Of a DNA stretch of 64,000 nucleotides, positions 50,371 through 57,992 are shown piece by piece. Below the pieces are notes generated by a model. That model had not been told where the DNA came from. It ran no database searches and worked only from the letters and a program-made list of their open reading frames with translations. Position 1 is the first letter of the stretch; every line of letters starts with the position of its first letter. A program made the position numbers and the translations under genes. Source of the stretch: PALSA-612 sp963742925 (GTDB lineage: Bacteria > Actinomycetota > Thermoleophilia > Gaiellales > Gaiellaceae); the NCBI GenBank assembly GCA_963742925.1, contig CAVUNV010000003.1, positions 80,001-144,000 of the forward strand. Direction: 5' to 3'.

Positions 50371-51064
50371 GCGGCCGCACCACGGCGGCGCGCAGGCCCT
50401 CGACCTCGGCCGGGGTGAGCTCTCGCCACTGCCCGGGCCGGAGCTGTCCGAGCGTCAGGCCCGCGTAGGCGCGCCGGTGCAGGCGACGCACCGGATGGCC
50501 GACGGCGTCGCACATTCGCTTCACCTGGTGCTTTCGGCCCTCGTGGAGGGTGAGCTCGAGCTTCGACGGTCCCAGGCGGCGTGCCTTCGCGGGAGCCGTT
50601 CGGCCGTCCTCGAGCTCGACCCCCTCTGCCAGCGCCCGGAGCGCCTCGTCAGAAGGTTCGCCCTCCACGTCGGCCACGTACACCTTGGCCACCTCATAGC
50701 GAGGATGGGCGAGGCGGTGGGCGAGGTCGCCGTCGTTCGTGAGCAGTAGCGCGCCGGTTGTGTCGGCGTCGAGCCGCCCGACCGGGACGACGCGCGGCTC
50801 GTGTGGGACGAGGCCGACGACGGTGGGGCGACCTCCGGGATCGCGCGCCGTCGTGACGACGCCGGCCGGCTTGTGCAGCAGCAGGTGGGCGAGGCGCTGC
50901 TTGGCGACAGTCTTGCCGTCGACCTCGACCCTGTCATTGCTCGCGACGAACGTGTTCAGCTCTCCGGGCTCGCCGTTGACCCGCACGCGGCCGGCCTTGA
51001 TCAGCTCGTCGGCCTTCCGCCGCGAGGCGACGCCGGCGCGGGCGAGATAGGCATTCAGGCGCAT
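50339..51064 (-). CDS. Pseudouridine synthase, RluB/RsuA family
   Basis: About 241 residues from ATG 51064. The N-terminal S4 domain (MRLNAYLARAGVASRRKADELI) is followed by the catalytic domain with VGRLDADTTGALLLTNDG (catalytic Asp) and EGRKHQVKRMCDAVGHPVRRL. It probably modifies 23S or 16S rRNA; in actinobacteria this gene usually follows scpA-scpB, as it does here with two genes in between. The Arg/Pro-rich tail overlaps the antiporter gene. Confidence 0.92.
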   Translation of the reverse strand: MRLNAYLARAGVASRRKADELIKAGRVRVNGEPGELNTFVASNDRVEVDGKTVAKQRLAHLLLHKPAGVVTTARDPGGRPTVVGLVPHEPRVVPVGRLDADTTGALLLTNDGDLAHRLAHPRYEVAKVYVADVEGEPSDEALRALAEGVELEDGRTAPAKARRLGPSKLELTLHEGRKHQVKRMCDAVGHPVRRLHRRAYAGLTLGQLRPGQWRELTPAEVEGLRAAVVRPPTRTRPARRG

Positions 51065-51201
51065 GGTTGGCACAGTTTCGTTGCGATGGCGTCACCCATG
51101 GGCGCGAATTTCCTCGATACGATCGCCTCGGGGAGGAGGTTAGGGGTACCTCGACCGGGCCGAAGAGGACATGTCCGAGCCGAACAGGTCCTGGGGAAGG
51201 C

Positions 51202-51765
51202 TCAGTAGAGCGCGGCTGCGAGCTGCCGTCGATAGCTCGTCGCCAGCGGGTGCTCCTGGCCGAGCTCCTCGAAGATCGCCACCATCAGCTCCCGGACGCG
51301 GTCGCGCCGTTCCGGGCCGGCGGTTCGCGCCTCGTCCAGCAGCTCCTGAAGGGCCCGCTCGTAGTCGCCCGCCTCGAGGGCGGCGACCAGTCCCGGCTCC
51401 TCGCCCGACTCGCGCAGCTCCTCGAGGAGACGCTCCCCGGCCGACGGGCCGGTCAGCCCGTCGAGGAAGGTCGCCACGGCCTGCGCGGACACCGCGCCGA
51501 CGAACTCGTCCACCACCTGACCGTTCCGGAACGCCTTGACGGCAGGAATGCTGCGGATCTCGTAGTGGGCGGCGATGTTCGGGTTGGCGTCGACGTCCAG
51601 CTTCGCGAGCTCGACCTGGCCCTCCCGTGCGGCGACCTCGCGCTCGAGCACGGGCGCAAGCGCCTTGCACGGCCCGCACCACTCGGCCCAGAAGTCGACC
51701 ACCACGGGCAACTCGTGGGAGCGCTCGACCACGTCGGAGTAGAAGGTCTCGTCGGTGACGTCCAT
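51202..51765 (-). CDS. Thioredoxin-domain protein with helical C-terminal half (YbbN/CnoX-like)
   Basis: 187 residues. The thioredoxin domain has the active site W-C30-GP-C33 (DFWAEWCGPCKAL) and SIPAVKAFRNG with the cis-Pro. The C-terminal half (LVAALEAGDYERALQELLDEA, RVRELMVAIFEELGQEHPLA) is TPR-like, as in the YbbN/CnoX chaperedoxins that hold oxidised proteins for DnaK/GroEL. It lies between rluB and the secreted-protein gene. Confidence 0.9.
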   Translation of the reverse strand: MDVTDETFYSDVVERSHELPVVVDFWAEWCGPCKALAPVLEREVAAREGQVELAKLDVDANPNIAAHYEIRSIPAVKAFRNGQVVDEFVGAVSAQAVATFLDGLTGPSAGERLLEELRESGEEPGLVAALEAGDYERALQELLDEARTAGPERRDRVRELMVAIFEELGQEHPLATSYRRQLAAALY

Positions 51766-52032
51766 CGCTACGTCGAAACGTAGCGACCGGCCACGGGCTT
51801 CCGGTGAGGCGCATCCGCCCGGCGAACTCGGGGTCAGTAGTTCCTGGCAGCCTGATACGCGTTCACGCTGACGGTTTTCTCCTGTCAGGGCCCCTATAGT
51901 CGTCCTGAGGATTCTTCCTGTTCAGTGCCCTTAGGATCATCGTCCCTCTTCGGGGCTTCGTGGTCGTGTGGCACGGACGTTGCCGGACTGACCTCCGGAA
52001 GAGGGTGCAGGACGAAAGGCGGGTGTGTCCTT

Positions 52033-53547
52033 ATGTCCGTCAAGCACTCTGTTGCCGCAGGGCTAATCGCTGTTGCGGTCGTTGCAGTGGTAGGAGTGTC
52101 ATCCGGTGCCCGTGCCGCCCCTACCCACAGCTCGGGGAATTCGACCACCTACACCGACTCGACCGGTGAGGATGCGGCGGCTCCAGATATCACGACCATC
52201 ACCGTCTCGAGCACCGACGCCGGGCTGATCACCTTCCGGTTCAACATCCCGAACCGGCCGAAGCTGACCGACGACATGTGGGTTCAGGTGCGCGTCGACT
52301 CCGACAACAACGTGGCGACCGGAGACTCCAATGGAGACGAGTATCTGATCGACGCGAGGCCGCTTCCCGGAAGCGACGGCAGGATCCACGTGATCGGCGT
52401 GGGTCGGTGGAACGGCTCGCAGTATCCCGTGGTAACGGCGCGATCGCTCAACTTCTCTTACTCGAGCGGCGCCACGTTCACGATCAGCAGTGCAGATCTC
52501 GGTGGAACGAAGCGGTTTGGATTCTGGGTGGCCGCTGCCTCGGGCAACACCTCGACCACGAAGACGCACTCCGACCGGGCTCCGAACTCGGCCGCCTACG
52601 TCTACAGCCTCCAGGCGTCCACGCCGAAGTCGCCGAAGTCACCATCGCTCGCGAGCGCGCGACTGCAGGGCACGTTCGACATGACCGAACGGGTCACGAG
52701 CGTCCACAACTTCGATGCCAAGATCGGGCAGACAAACCGTGAGCGGGTTGGCTTCACGCCGCGCTGCACCAGCGGCCCCTGCGCGGTGTCGCTCACTCCT
52801 TCGGGCGGGGGGAAGCTGCCGCTCGCTCGCAGCGGCTCGACCTACAGCGCGAGCGTCAAGACAACCTACCGTTGCGATCCCTCGCACACCGCGCCGGAGA
52901 CCTACAGCATTCGGCTGCAGGTCAAGAGCGCCGGCTGGATCCACGCCAAGTGGCGGGCGACCGCTTTGGTCGGAACGTTTCGCGTGGTCGTTCCCGACAA
53001 CCACGTGGCAGCGTGTGGTGGTGCAAGCTCCTTGACCTGGACGGTCAGTGGGGCGATCAAGGGCGAGCACGCGACGTCAACTCCCCCTACTCCTACCCCT
53101 ACCCACTCCGACACCTACTCCAACCCCGACCCCTACTCCACTCCGACTCCGACTCCAACTCCGCCTGCTGCGACCCCGGGCCACTACGTCGGCAAGACCG
53201 CCGACAACGAGCTTTGGGCCTTCGACATCGGCGCGGACGGCCTCTCGCTGACCAACCTCCAGACAGGGCAGATCAACGAGTCGTGCAGCCCGCCGGCCGA
53301 CCTCTCCGGCGGGAACCTCCACGCCGCGGGACCGATCCCGGTGGCCAGTGACGGAAGCTTCACGATCAACGCGACGATCAACGGCACCGTCGACGGCAAT
53401 CCCTCGACGGTCACGATCGCCATTACCGGCCGTATCTCCGGCGGAGTCGCCGCCGGCACCTACCGGTTGGACACGTCGTTCGCGGAGAACGGCACGGCGT
53501 ACAGCTGCACCACGGGTAACCAGACCTGGACCGCCTCGAAGACGTAA
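52033..53547 (+). CDS. Secreted beta-rich protein with Pro/Thr linker
   Basis: 504 residues from ATG 52033; the earlier in-frame start would bury the signal peptide (SVAAGLIAVAVVAVVGVSSGARA). The first domain (about 40-200) has alternating hydrophobics and an Asp/Asn-rich loop (VRVDSDNNVATGDSNGDEY) like calcium-binding or DOMON-type beta sandwiches. Two Cys-bearing middle segments follow (RCTSGPCAVSL, VAACGGASS), then a Pro/Thr/Ser linker (about 350-378) and a last domain from GHYVGKTADNELWAFDI. It is unlike its housekeeping neighbours and lies on the opposite strand. No function recognised. Confidence 0.72.
   Translation: MSVKHSVAAGLIAVAVVAVVGVSSGARAAPTHSSGNSTTYTDSTGEDAAAPDITTITVSSTDAGLITFRFNIPNRPKLTDDMWVQVRVDSDNNVATGDSNGDEYLIDARPLPGSDGRIHVIGVGRWNGSQYPVVTARSLNFSYSSGATFTISSADLGGTKRFGFWVAAASGNTSTTKTHSDRAPNSAAYVYSLQASTPKSPKSPSLASARLQGTFDMTERVTSVHNFDAKIGQTNRERVGFTPRCTSGPCAVSLTPSGGGKLPLARSGSTYSASVKTTYRCDPSHTAPETYSIRLQVKSAGWIHAKWRATALVGTFRVVVPDNHVAACGGASSLTWTVSGAIKGEHATSTPPTPTPTHSDTYSNPDPYSTPTPTPTPPAATPGHYVGKTADNELWAFDIGADGLSLTNLQTGQINESCSPPADLSGGNLHAAGPIPVASDGSFTINATINGTVDGNPSTVTIAITGRISGGVAAGTYRLDTSFAENGTAYSCTTGNQTWTASKT
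53081..53163 (+). repeat. Low-complexity Pro/Thr-coding repeat
   Basis: Imperfect 6-base units (ACTCCG/CCTACC-like) encode a TPTPTP-type linker inside the secreted protein. The tract is prone to length change and sequencing error. Confidence 0.7.
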
Positions 53548-53568
53548 GCCGTCTGGAGACTTGATGTG

Positions 53569-53600
53569 AAAGGGCGGGTTCCACCAGGTACCCGCCCTTT
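53569..53600. terminator. Bidirectional terminator between the secreted-protein gene and scpB
   Basis: An 11-bp perfect stem, AAAGGGCGGGT / ACCCGCCCTTT, around a 10-base loop. It lies between convergent genes. The stem itself supplies an A-run on one side and a T-run on the other, so it should work in both directions. Confidence 0.8.
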
Positions 53601-53636
53601 CGGCAGCGCGAGCACAACCGGCTGTTGCCCCCGTGG

Positions 53637-54242
53637 CTAGGCGCCGCGCTGCGCCGCGACCTCTTCGAGCCGGCCGCGGATCGCGTCCGTGTCGTCTCCC
53701 AGATCGTCGAGTCGGGGCAGGGCCGAAAGGCTCTCCAGCCCGAAGATCCGCTCGAACAGGTCGGTCACCCTGTAGCGGACGGCACCCCCCACGCCCGGCT
53801 CGCGGCCTGCCTCGGAGAGCAGCCCGCGCTCGACGAGCCCGGCCACGACGGTATCGGCCGCCACACCGCGCAGGCGCGCCACCTCGGGCCGCGACACGGG
53901 GCCGAGATACGCGGCGACCGCCAGCGTCTCGAGAGCGGCAGGCGACAGCCCTCGCTCGACCGGCCGCTCGACGAGTCGCGCGCACGCGGCCGCCTCCTCG
54001 CGGGAGGCGCGAAACCCGTATCCGCCCGCGACGTGCTCGAGCACGATGCCGCTCCGGCCCTCGCAGAACCGCTCGGCGAGCAGCTCGAGTGCCGACTCGA
54101 TCCGCGCCTCGTCGTCGTCGGCGGCCGCGGCCAGCTCAGCCACGCTGAGCGGCGCAGAGGCGACGACGAGCAGCGCCTCGAGCGTCTGCGCGAGCCCTTC
54201 GAGCGGGCCGGAGGTGATCAGGCGGAACGGGCGGTTCTCCAC
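53637..54242 (-). CDS. scpB: Segregation and condensation protein B
   Basis: 201 residues from a GTG that overlaps the end of scpA by 25 bases. Two winged-helix domains: LEALLVVASAPLSVAELAAA and the conserved LSPAALETLAVAAYLGPVSRPEV. With ScpA and SMC it forms the condensin that organises and segregates chromosomes. Confidence 0.95.
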   Translation of the reverse strand: MENRPFRLITSGPLEGLAQTLEALLVVASAPLSVAELAAAADDDEARIESALELLAERFCEGRSGIVLEHVAGGYGFRASREEAAACARLVERPVERGLSPAALETLAVAAYLGPVSRPEVARLRGVAADTVVAGLVERGLLSEAGREPGVGGAVRYRVTDLFERIFGLESLSALPRLDDLGDDTDAIRGRLEEVAAQRGA

Positions 54243-54973
54243 GCAGAGCTCCTTTCGATGTCGGGGCGCGAAACCCTTATGGGCGCGAACGGCGCCGCCT
54301 GCTCGATCGTGACCTCGTTCCCTTTCCGCAGCTCCAGCAGCGCGAGGAAGGCCGCCGCCTGCTCGAGTCGCGACAGGCCGTCGAGCTCGGCGTCGAGCAT
54401 GAACGCCTTCCGGCGGCGGAGCGTCGCCCGAAAACGGTCGAGGAAGCGCTCAATCGGAGGAAAGCGGAGCCCCATGTGCGCGAGCGAGAGCTGCGGCGGC
54501 TCCTCGGCGAGCCCACGGATCGCCGTTGCCAGGTCCTCGGGCCGGCCGGGAGCGAGCCGGCGCTCGGGCCGCGGCGCGAGCGGCGCCGGGCCGAGCCGGA
54601 AGTAGCGGTCGGACTCCTGCTCGAGCCGTTCCGCAAGCCAGACGGCCGCGAGCTTGAGCCGGCGGTACTCCTCGAGCCTGCGCGCGAGCTCGTCGGCCGC
54701 CTCCTCGGGGCTGAGCTCGGACAGGTCGACGTCCTCGTCGGGGAACAGGTCGCGCGCCTTCAGCTCGAGCAGCGAGGCGACGAGCACGAGGAACTCGCCG
54801 CAGCCTTCGAGGTCGAGGCGCTCTCTCATAGCGAGGCGATCCACGTAGGCGAGGACGATCTCGGCCACGTCAACCTCGCCGAGAGCCAGCTCCTCGCGTA
54901 GGACGAGCGTCAGCAGCAGGTCGAAGGGGCCCTCGAACGTGTCCAGGTCGAGGTCGAGCTCCGGGGCGCGCAC
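54218..54973 (-). CDS. scpA: Segregation and condensation protein A
   Basis: 251 residues from GTG 54973, giving the classical N-terminus (LDLDTFEGPFDLLLTLVLRE); the longer frame runs into lgt. LVLVASLLELKARDLFP is the SMC-neck binding helix region, and a C-terminal winged helix follows (AAFLALLELRKGNEVTIEQ). It bridges SMC heads in condensin. It starts ten bases after lgt. Confidence 0.94.
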   Translation of the reverse strand: MRAPELDLDLDTFEGPFDLLLTLVLREELALGEVDVAEIVLAYVDRLAMRERLDLEGCGEFLVLVASLLELKARDLFPDEDVDLSELSPEEAADELARRLEEYRRLKLAAVWLAERLEQESDRYFRLGPAPLAPRPERRLAPGRPEDLATAIRGLAEEPPQLSLAHMGLRFPPIERFLDRFRATLRRRKAFMLDAELDGLSRLEQAAAFLALLELRKGNEVTIEQAAPFAPIRVSRPDIERSSAWRTARSA

Positions 54974-54983
54974 CGGCTGAAAG

Positions 54984-55859
54984 CTAGCGTCGGGGGCGGA
55001 CGCGCTTGCCCGGCACGGCCATCGACGGGCCGCGCCCGGGACGCGTCGGTCCCGCGGTCGGCTCCGGGCCGGGAGGCCGGAGGAACTGCAGCCAGACGAA
55101 CCACGCCACCGCAGCCAGGAAGACGACCAGCGACACCCAGAAGTTGATCCGCTCGCCGAGGAAGTGGTGCGACGGATCGACGCGCAGCAACTCCTCGAAG
55201 GTCCGGCCGAACGTGTACCAGGCGACGTAGAGGGAGAACAGCGCGGGCGGCCTGATCCGGAACCGGCTCCCGACGTAGAGGAGGACACCGACGCCGGCCA
55301 GGTCGTAGAGAGACTCGTAGAGAAAGGTCGGGTGGAAGAGCGTGCCCGACTGATAGCCCGGCGGCAGATGGTTGTCGTCGATCTGGAGTCCCCAGGGGAG
55401 GCTCGTCCGGCCGCCGAAGAGCTCCTGGTTCCAGTAGTTGCCCCAGCGTCCGATCGCCTGCGCGAGCAGGAGCCCCGGCGCGACGCAGTCCATCATCAGG
55501 GTCACGCTCGCCCCCGCGCGGCGCACGACGTACGCACCCGCGAGGACGCCGAACGTGATGCCGCCCCAGATGCCGAGGCCGCCCTGCCAGACCGCGAACG
55601 GCCCCCACCAGGTGTGCGGCACCTCGTCCCAGCTCGTGATGTCGTGGTAGAGGCGCGCGCCGACGACGCCGAAGCCGACGCCCCAGACGGCGGCCTGGAA
55701 GACGAGGTCCCAGTCGCCGCCTCGCCGCGTCCAGCGGATGCCGGTGAGAGCGATCGCCGCCGCGATCCCGAGCAGCAGCATGACGCCGTACATGTGGATC
55801 GTCAGCGGCCCCAGGTGGAGGTTGCCGGTGGCCGGCGAGGGAATCGAGGCGAGGAGCAC
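54984..55859 (-). CDS. lgt: Prolipoprotein diacylglyceryl transferase
   Basis: 291 residues, seven membrane helices. The Lgt signature reads GRWGNYWNQELFGGRTSLPWG, and the N-terminal HMYGVMLLLG and LFHPTFLYESLYDLAG are conserved. It attaches diacylglycerol to the lipobox Cys of pre-lipoproteins. GTG start. The C-terminal tail after LQFLRPPG is Pro/Arg-rich. Confidence 0.95.
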   Translation of the reverse strand: MLLASIPSPATGNLHLGPLTIHMYGVMLLLGIAAAIALTGIRWTRRGGDWDLVFQAAVWGVGFGVVGARLYHDITSWDEVPHTWWGPFAVWQGGLGIWGGITFGVLAGAYVVRRAGASVTLMMDCVAPGLLLAQAIGRWGNYWNQELFGGRTSLPWGLQIDDNHLPPGYQSGTLFHPTFLYESLYDLAGVGVLLYVGSRFRIRPPALFSLYVAWYTFGRTFEELLRVDPSHHFLGERINFWVSLVVFLAAVAWFVWLQFLRPPGPEPTAGPTRPGRGPSMAVPGKRVRPRR

Positions 55860-55899
55860 GGGCAGCGTGATTGTGCCCGCCCCGGGCTGCCGCTGGTCC

Positions 55900-56103
55900 C
55901 TACAGCAGGATTTGCATCGCGACGTCCTGCGAACAGCCGCGTTCGAGCAAATCGATGGCGCGGTGGAGGTCGACCCCCGGTGAGGCCGCGAGCACCGCGG
56001 CGGCGCTCAGTTCGTAGCCCGCCCGCTCCAGTTCCTCCGCGCGCCAGCGCTCGACACGCTCGAGCTCTGTCTCTTCAAGTTCGCGAAGTTCGGTGGCGGA
56101 CAC
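55900..56103 (-). CDS. Hypothetical small protein, 67 residues
   Basis: GTG 56103 is preceded by GGAGGT at a good spacing, so I prefer it to the longer frame. An acidic N-terminal helix (ATELRELEETELERVERWRAEELER) is followed by AAAVLAASPGVDLHRAIDLLERGCSQ. It looks like a small helical adaptor. No recognised family. It lies upstream of lgt in the same direction, 40 bases away. Confidence 0.6.
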   Translation of the reverse strand: MSATELRELEETELERVERWRAEELERAGYELSAAAVLAASPGVDLHRAIDLLERGCSQDVAMQILL

Positions 56104-56243
56104 GTCTACCTCCAATCTTGTCACCCACACATTCGTCAGTCGACCCCCATCCGGATGTCCCTCGAACGAGGGATCAGCGCGATTAACCGATGCTTAATCG
56201 CCATGGCAGGCTGCATGCGGCCGAGCTCAACCCTCCCGGAGCG

Positions 56244-56549
56244 TCAGGACGGGAAGTGCCGTCCCGTCATGAACCCGAGGGCGAGCACGACTCCCGGGAT
56301 GACGCAGAGCGCAACGGTCGAGCCGACCATGGCGAGCCGGGAACGCCGAGGCAGACCGCGGCGGGCGCGGTGCCGGGAGTCGAAGAGATGGACACCCTCG
56401 GCGAAGGCAAAACCTCCGATGACTGCCGGCGCGACGACCCCCAATCCGCTGCTCTCGAACCAGACCTGAGCCGCCATGTCCACGACCACGGCGAACACCA
56501 GCGGGCGCCAGAACCGGAGCAGCAACTCGAAGAAGAGGTTGTCGAACAT
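56244..56549 (-). CDS. Hypothetical membrane protein, 101 residues
   Basis: Three predicted membrane helices: LVFAVVVDMAAQVWF, VVAPAVIGGFAFAEGV and TVALCVIPGVVLALGF, with a basic loop (RHRARRGLPRRSRL) between the last two. ATG start. It is divergent from the cytochrome c gene. No recognised family. Confidence 0.55.
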   Translation of the reverse strand: MFDNLFFELLLRFWRPLVFAVVVDMAAQVWFESSGLGVVAPAVIGGFAFAEGVHLFDSRHRARRGLPRRSRLAMVGSTVALCVIPGVVLALGFMTGRHFPS

Positions 56550-56655
56550 GTGCCGATCCTCTCACGCCGCCCTGTGTCGCAGGTCGAGCGGACGTTGCCG
56601 AGCGCTCGACCGAACACTCGTCGACGACCTGGGTTCCCGTAGGCTTCGGCTCCGG

Positions 56656-57378
56656 ATGAGCCGCTGGATCGCGTTGCTCGCGTGCATGGGAATCGCCCTC
56701 GGCGTCACCGGCGGAGGCTCAGCGCGACGCGAGCAAGGGCTCACCGGATCTCCGGCCCAGGGCGCGACGGTCTTCATCGAGAACGGCTGCGGCTTCTGCC
56801 ACACGTTCTCGAAGGCGGGGTCGAAAGGCCCCTCCGCTCCCGATCTCGACTGGAGCCTCCGCCCCGACGCCGTCCGGGCCCGCCTGCCGATCGGCCTGTT
56901 CGCGCTCTCGCGGATCGTCTGGGGAGGGCGCTCCATGCCCTCGTTCCGGACGACGCTGACCGATCAGCAACTGGAGGACCTCGTCTCGTTCCTCGTCGGC
57001 GTCCCGTTCACGGCACCGAGCGAAGGCGTGGGGCAGGCCCCACTCCTGCCGGCACCACCGTCGCCCGCGGCCCAGCCCGGGCTGGTAGCGCGCTGGCGGC
57101 GCGCGAACCATCTCCCGCCGACTGCTGTCCCGGGTGCGAAGCTGTTCGCGAAAGCGGCCTGCCTGAGCTGCCACACATACCTGGGCGCCGGCACGCGGAG
57201 CCTCGGCGGCCGGGACCTGAGCAAGATCGGCTCGACGCGGAAGGGGACAGCCTTCTTCGCCTCCTACCTGAAGAACCCGAAGTCGCGCGGCAACGACAAG
57301 ATGCCGCCGTTCGGCGTTCTCGGCAGCGCGAACCTCAGGCGGATCGCGGTGTTCCTCAACGCTTCGAGGGGTAGCTAG
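56656..57378 (+). CDS. Dihaem c-type cytochrome, exported
   Basis: 240 residues from ATG 56656; upstream in-frame sequence is antisense to the small membrane gene. Signal peptide MSRWIALLACMGIALG. Two haem sites, C45GFCH and a second CLSCH near residue 169, each followed by a likely axial Met (RSMPSFRTTL and DKMPPFGVLG). It is two fused class I cytochrome c domains, for electron transfer outside the membrane. No oxidase genes are adjacent. Confidence 0.85.
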   Translation: MSRWIALLACMGIALGVTGGGSARREQGLTGSPAQGATVFIENGCGFCHTFSKAGSKGPSAPDLDWSLRPDAVRARLPIGLFALSRIVWGGRSMPSFRTTLTDQQLEDLVSFLVGVPFTAPSEGVGQAPLLPAPPSPAAQPGLVARWRRANHLPPTAVPGAKLFAKAACLSCHTYLGAGTRSLGGRDLSKIGSTRKGTAFFASYLKNPKSRGNDKMPPFGVLGSANLRRIAVFLNASRGS

Positions 57379-57387
57379 GCTGACGTC

Positions 57388-57819
57388 GTGCCGAGCCCCG
57401 TCGGGATCAACCACGTGGCGGTCGAGGTGAGCTCGATCGACGACGCGCTCTCATTCTTCGAGCAGCTGTTCGGCCAGGTCCAGCTCCGCGGCCGCAGTGG
57501 CTCCATGGCCTTCGTCGACCTCGGAGACCAGTTCATCGCGCTGTCGGCCGGCCGGACGCAGCCCCCGGACGGCGATCGCCACATCGGCCTCGTCGTCGAC
57601 GGACGGGAGGAGACCCTCGAGCGGGCACGGGCAGCAGGAGCGCGGATGCTGGCCGACAACGACTTCCTCGACCCGTGGGGCAACCACTGGCAGATCGTCG
57701 ACTACCGAGACGTCCAGTTCACCAAGACGCCGCGGATCCTCGACGGGATGGGGCTCGCCGGGATCGAGAAGTCAGGCCGCGCGCTCGACGAGCTGCGCGC
57801 GAAGGGGCTCGCCGACTAG
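57388..57819 (+). CDS. VOC-family (glyoxalase/dioxygenase-like) protein
   Basis: 143 residues from a GTG. The beta-alpha-beta-beta-beta pattern is clear: INHVAVEVSSIDDALSFFEQLFG at the N-terminus, HIGLVVDGREETLERARAAGARML in the middle, and FLDPWGNHWQIVDYRDVQF with the second metal ligand region. VOC enzymes use a divalent metal; the substrate is unknown. It starts ten bases after the cytochrome gene. Confidence 0.85.
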   Translation: MPSPVGINHVAVEVSSIDDALSFFEQLFGQVQLRGRSGSMAFVDLGDQFIALSAGRTQPPDGDRHIGLVVDGREETLERARAAGARMLADNDFLDPWGNHWQIVDYRDVQFTKTPRILDGMGLAGIEKSGRALDELRAKGLAD

Positions 57820-57824
57820 CCGCC

Positions 57825-57992
57825 GTGGGACTCCGGGACCTGATCGACAGGCTGCTCCGGTCGCGCGACCAGGAAATCGTCGAGCTGGCCGAGAAAGGCG
57901 TGGCCCCCGACGACGAGGTGGAAGCCGTCGAGGAACGGGTCGCCGAGCACCGCCGCCACGCAGAAAAGCCGCCGGAGGAGCCCCCGGACTAG
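57825..57992 (+). CDS. Hypothetical small acidic protein, 55 residues
   Basis: GTG 57825, five bases after the VOC gene. A short amphipathic helix (LRDLIDRLLRSRDQEIVELAEKG) is followed by a charged, Glu-rich helix and a Pro-rich end (EKPPEEPPD). The stop overlaps the convergent dnaE end by four bases. No family recognised. Confidence 0.5.
   Translation: MGLRDLIDRLLRSRDQEIVELAEKGVAPDDEVEAVEERVAEHRRHAEKPPEEPPD

Noticed and set aside
51766..52032. Riboswitch in the 267-base gap before the secreted-protein gene
   Set aside because: A TATAGT hexamer (51895-51900) and small GC hairpins are present, but no known aptamer consensus could be matched and no good -35 was found.
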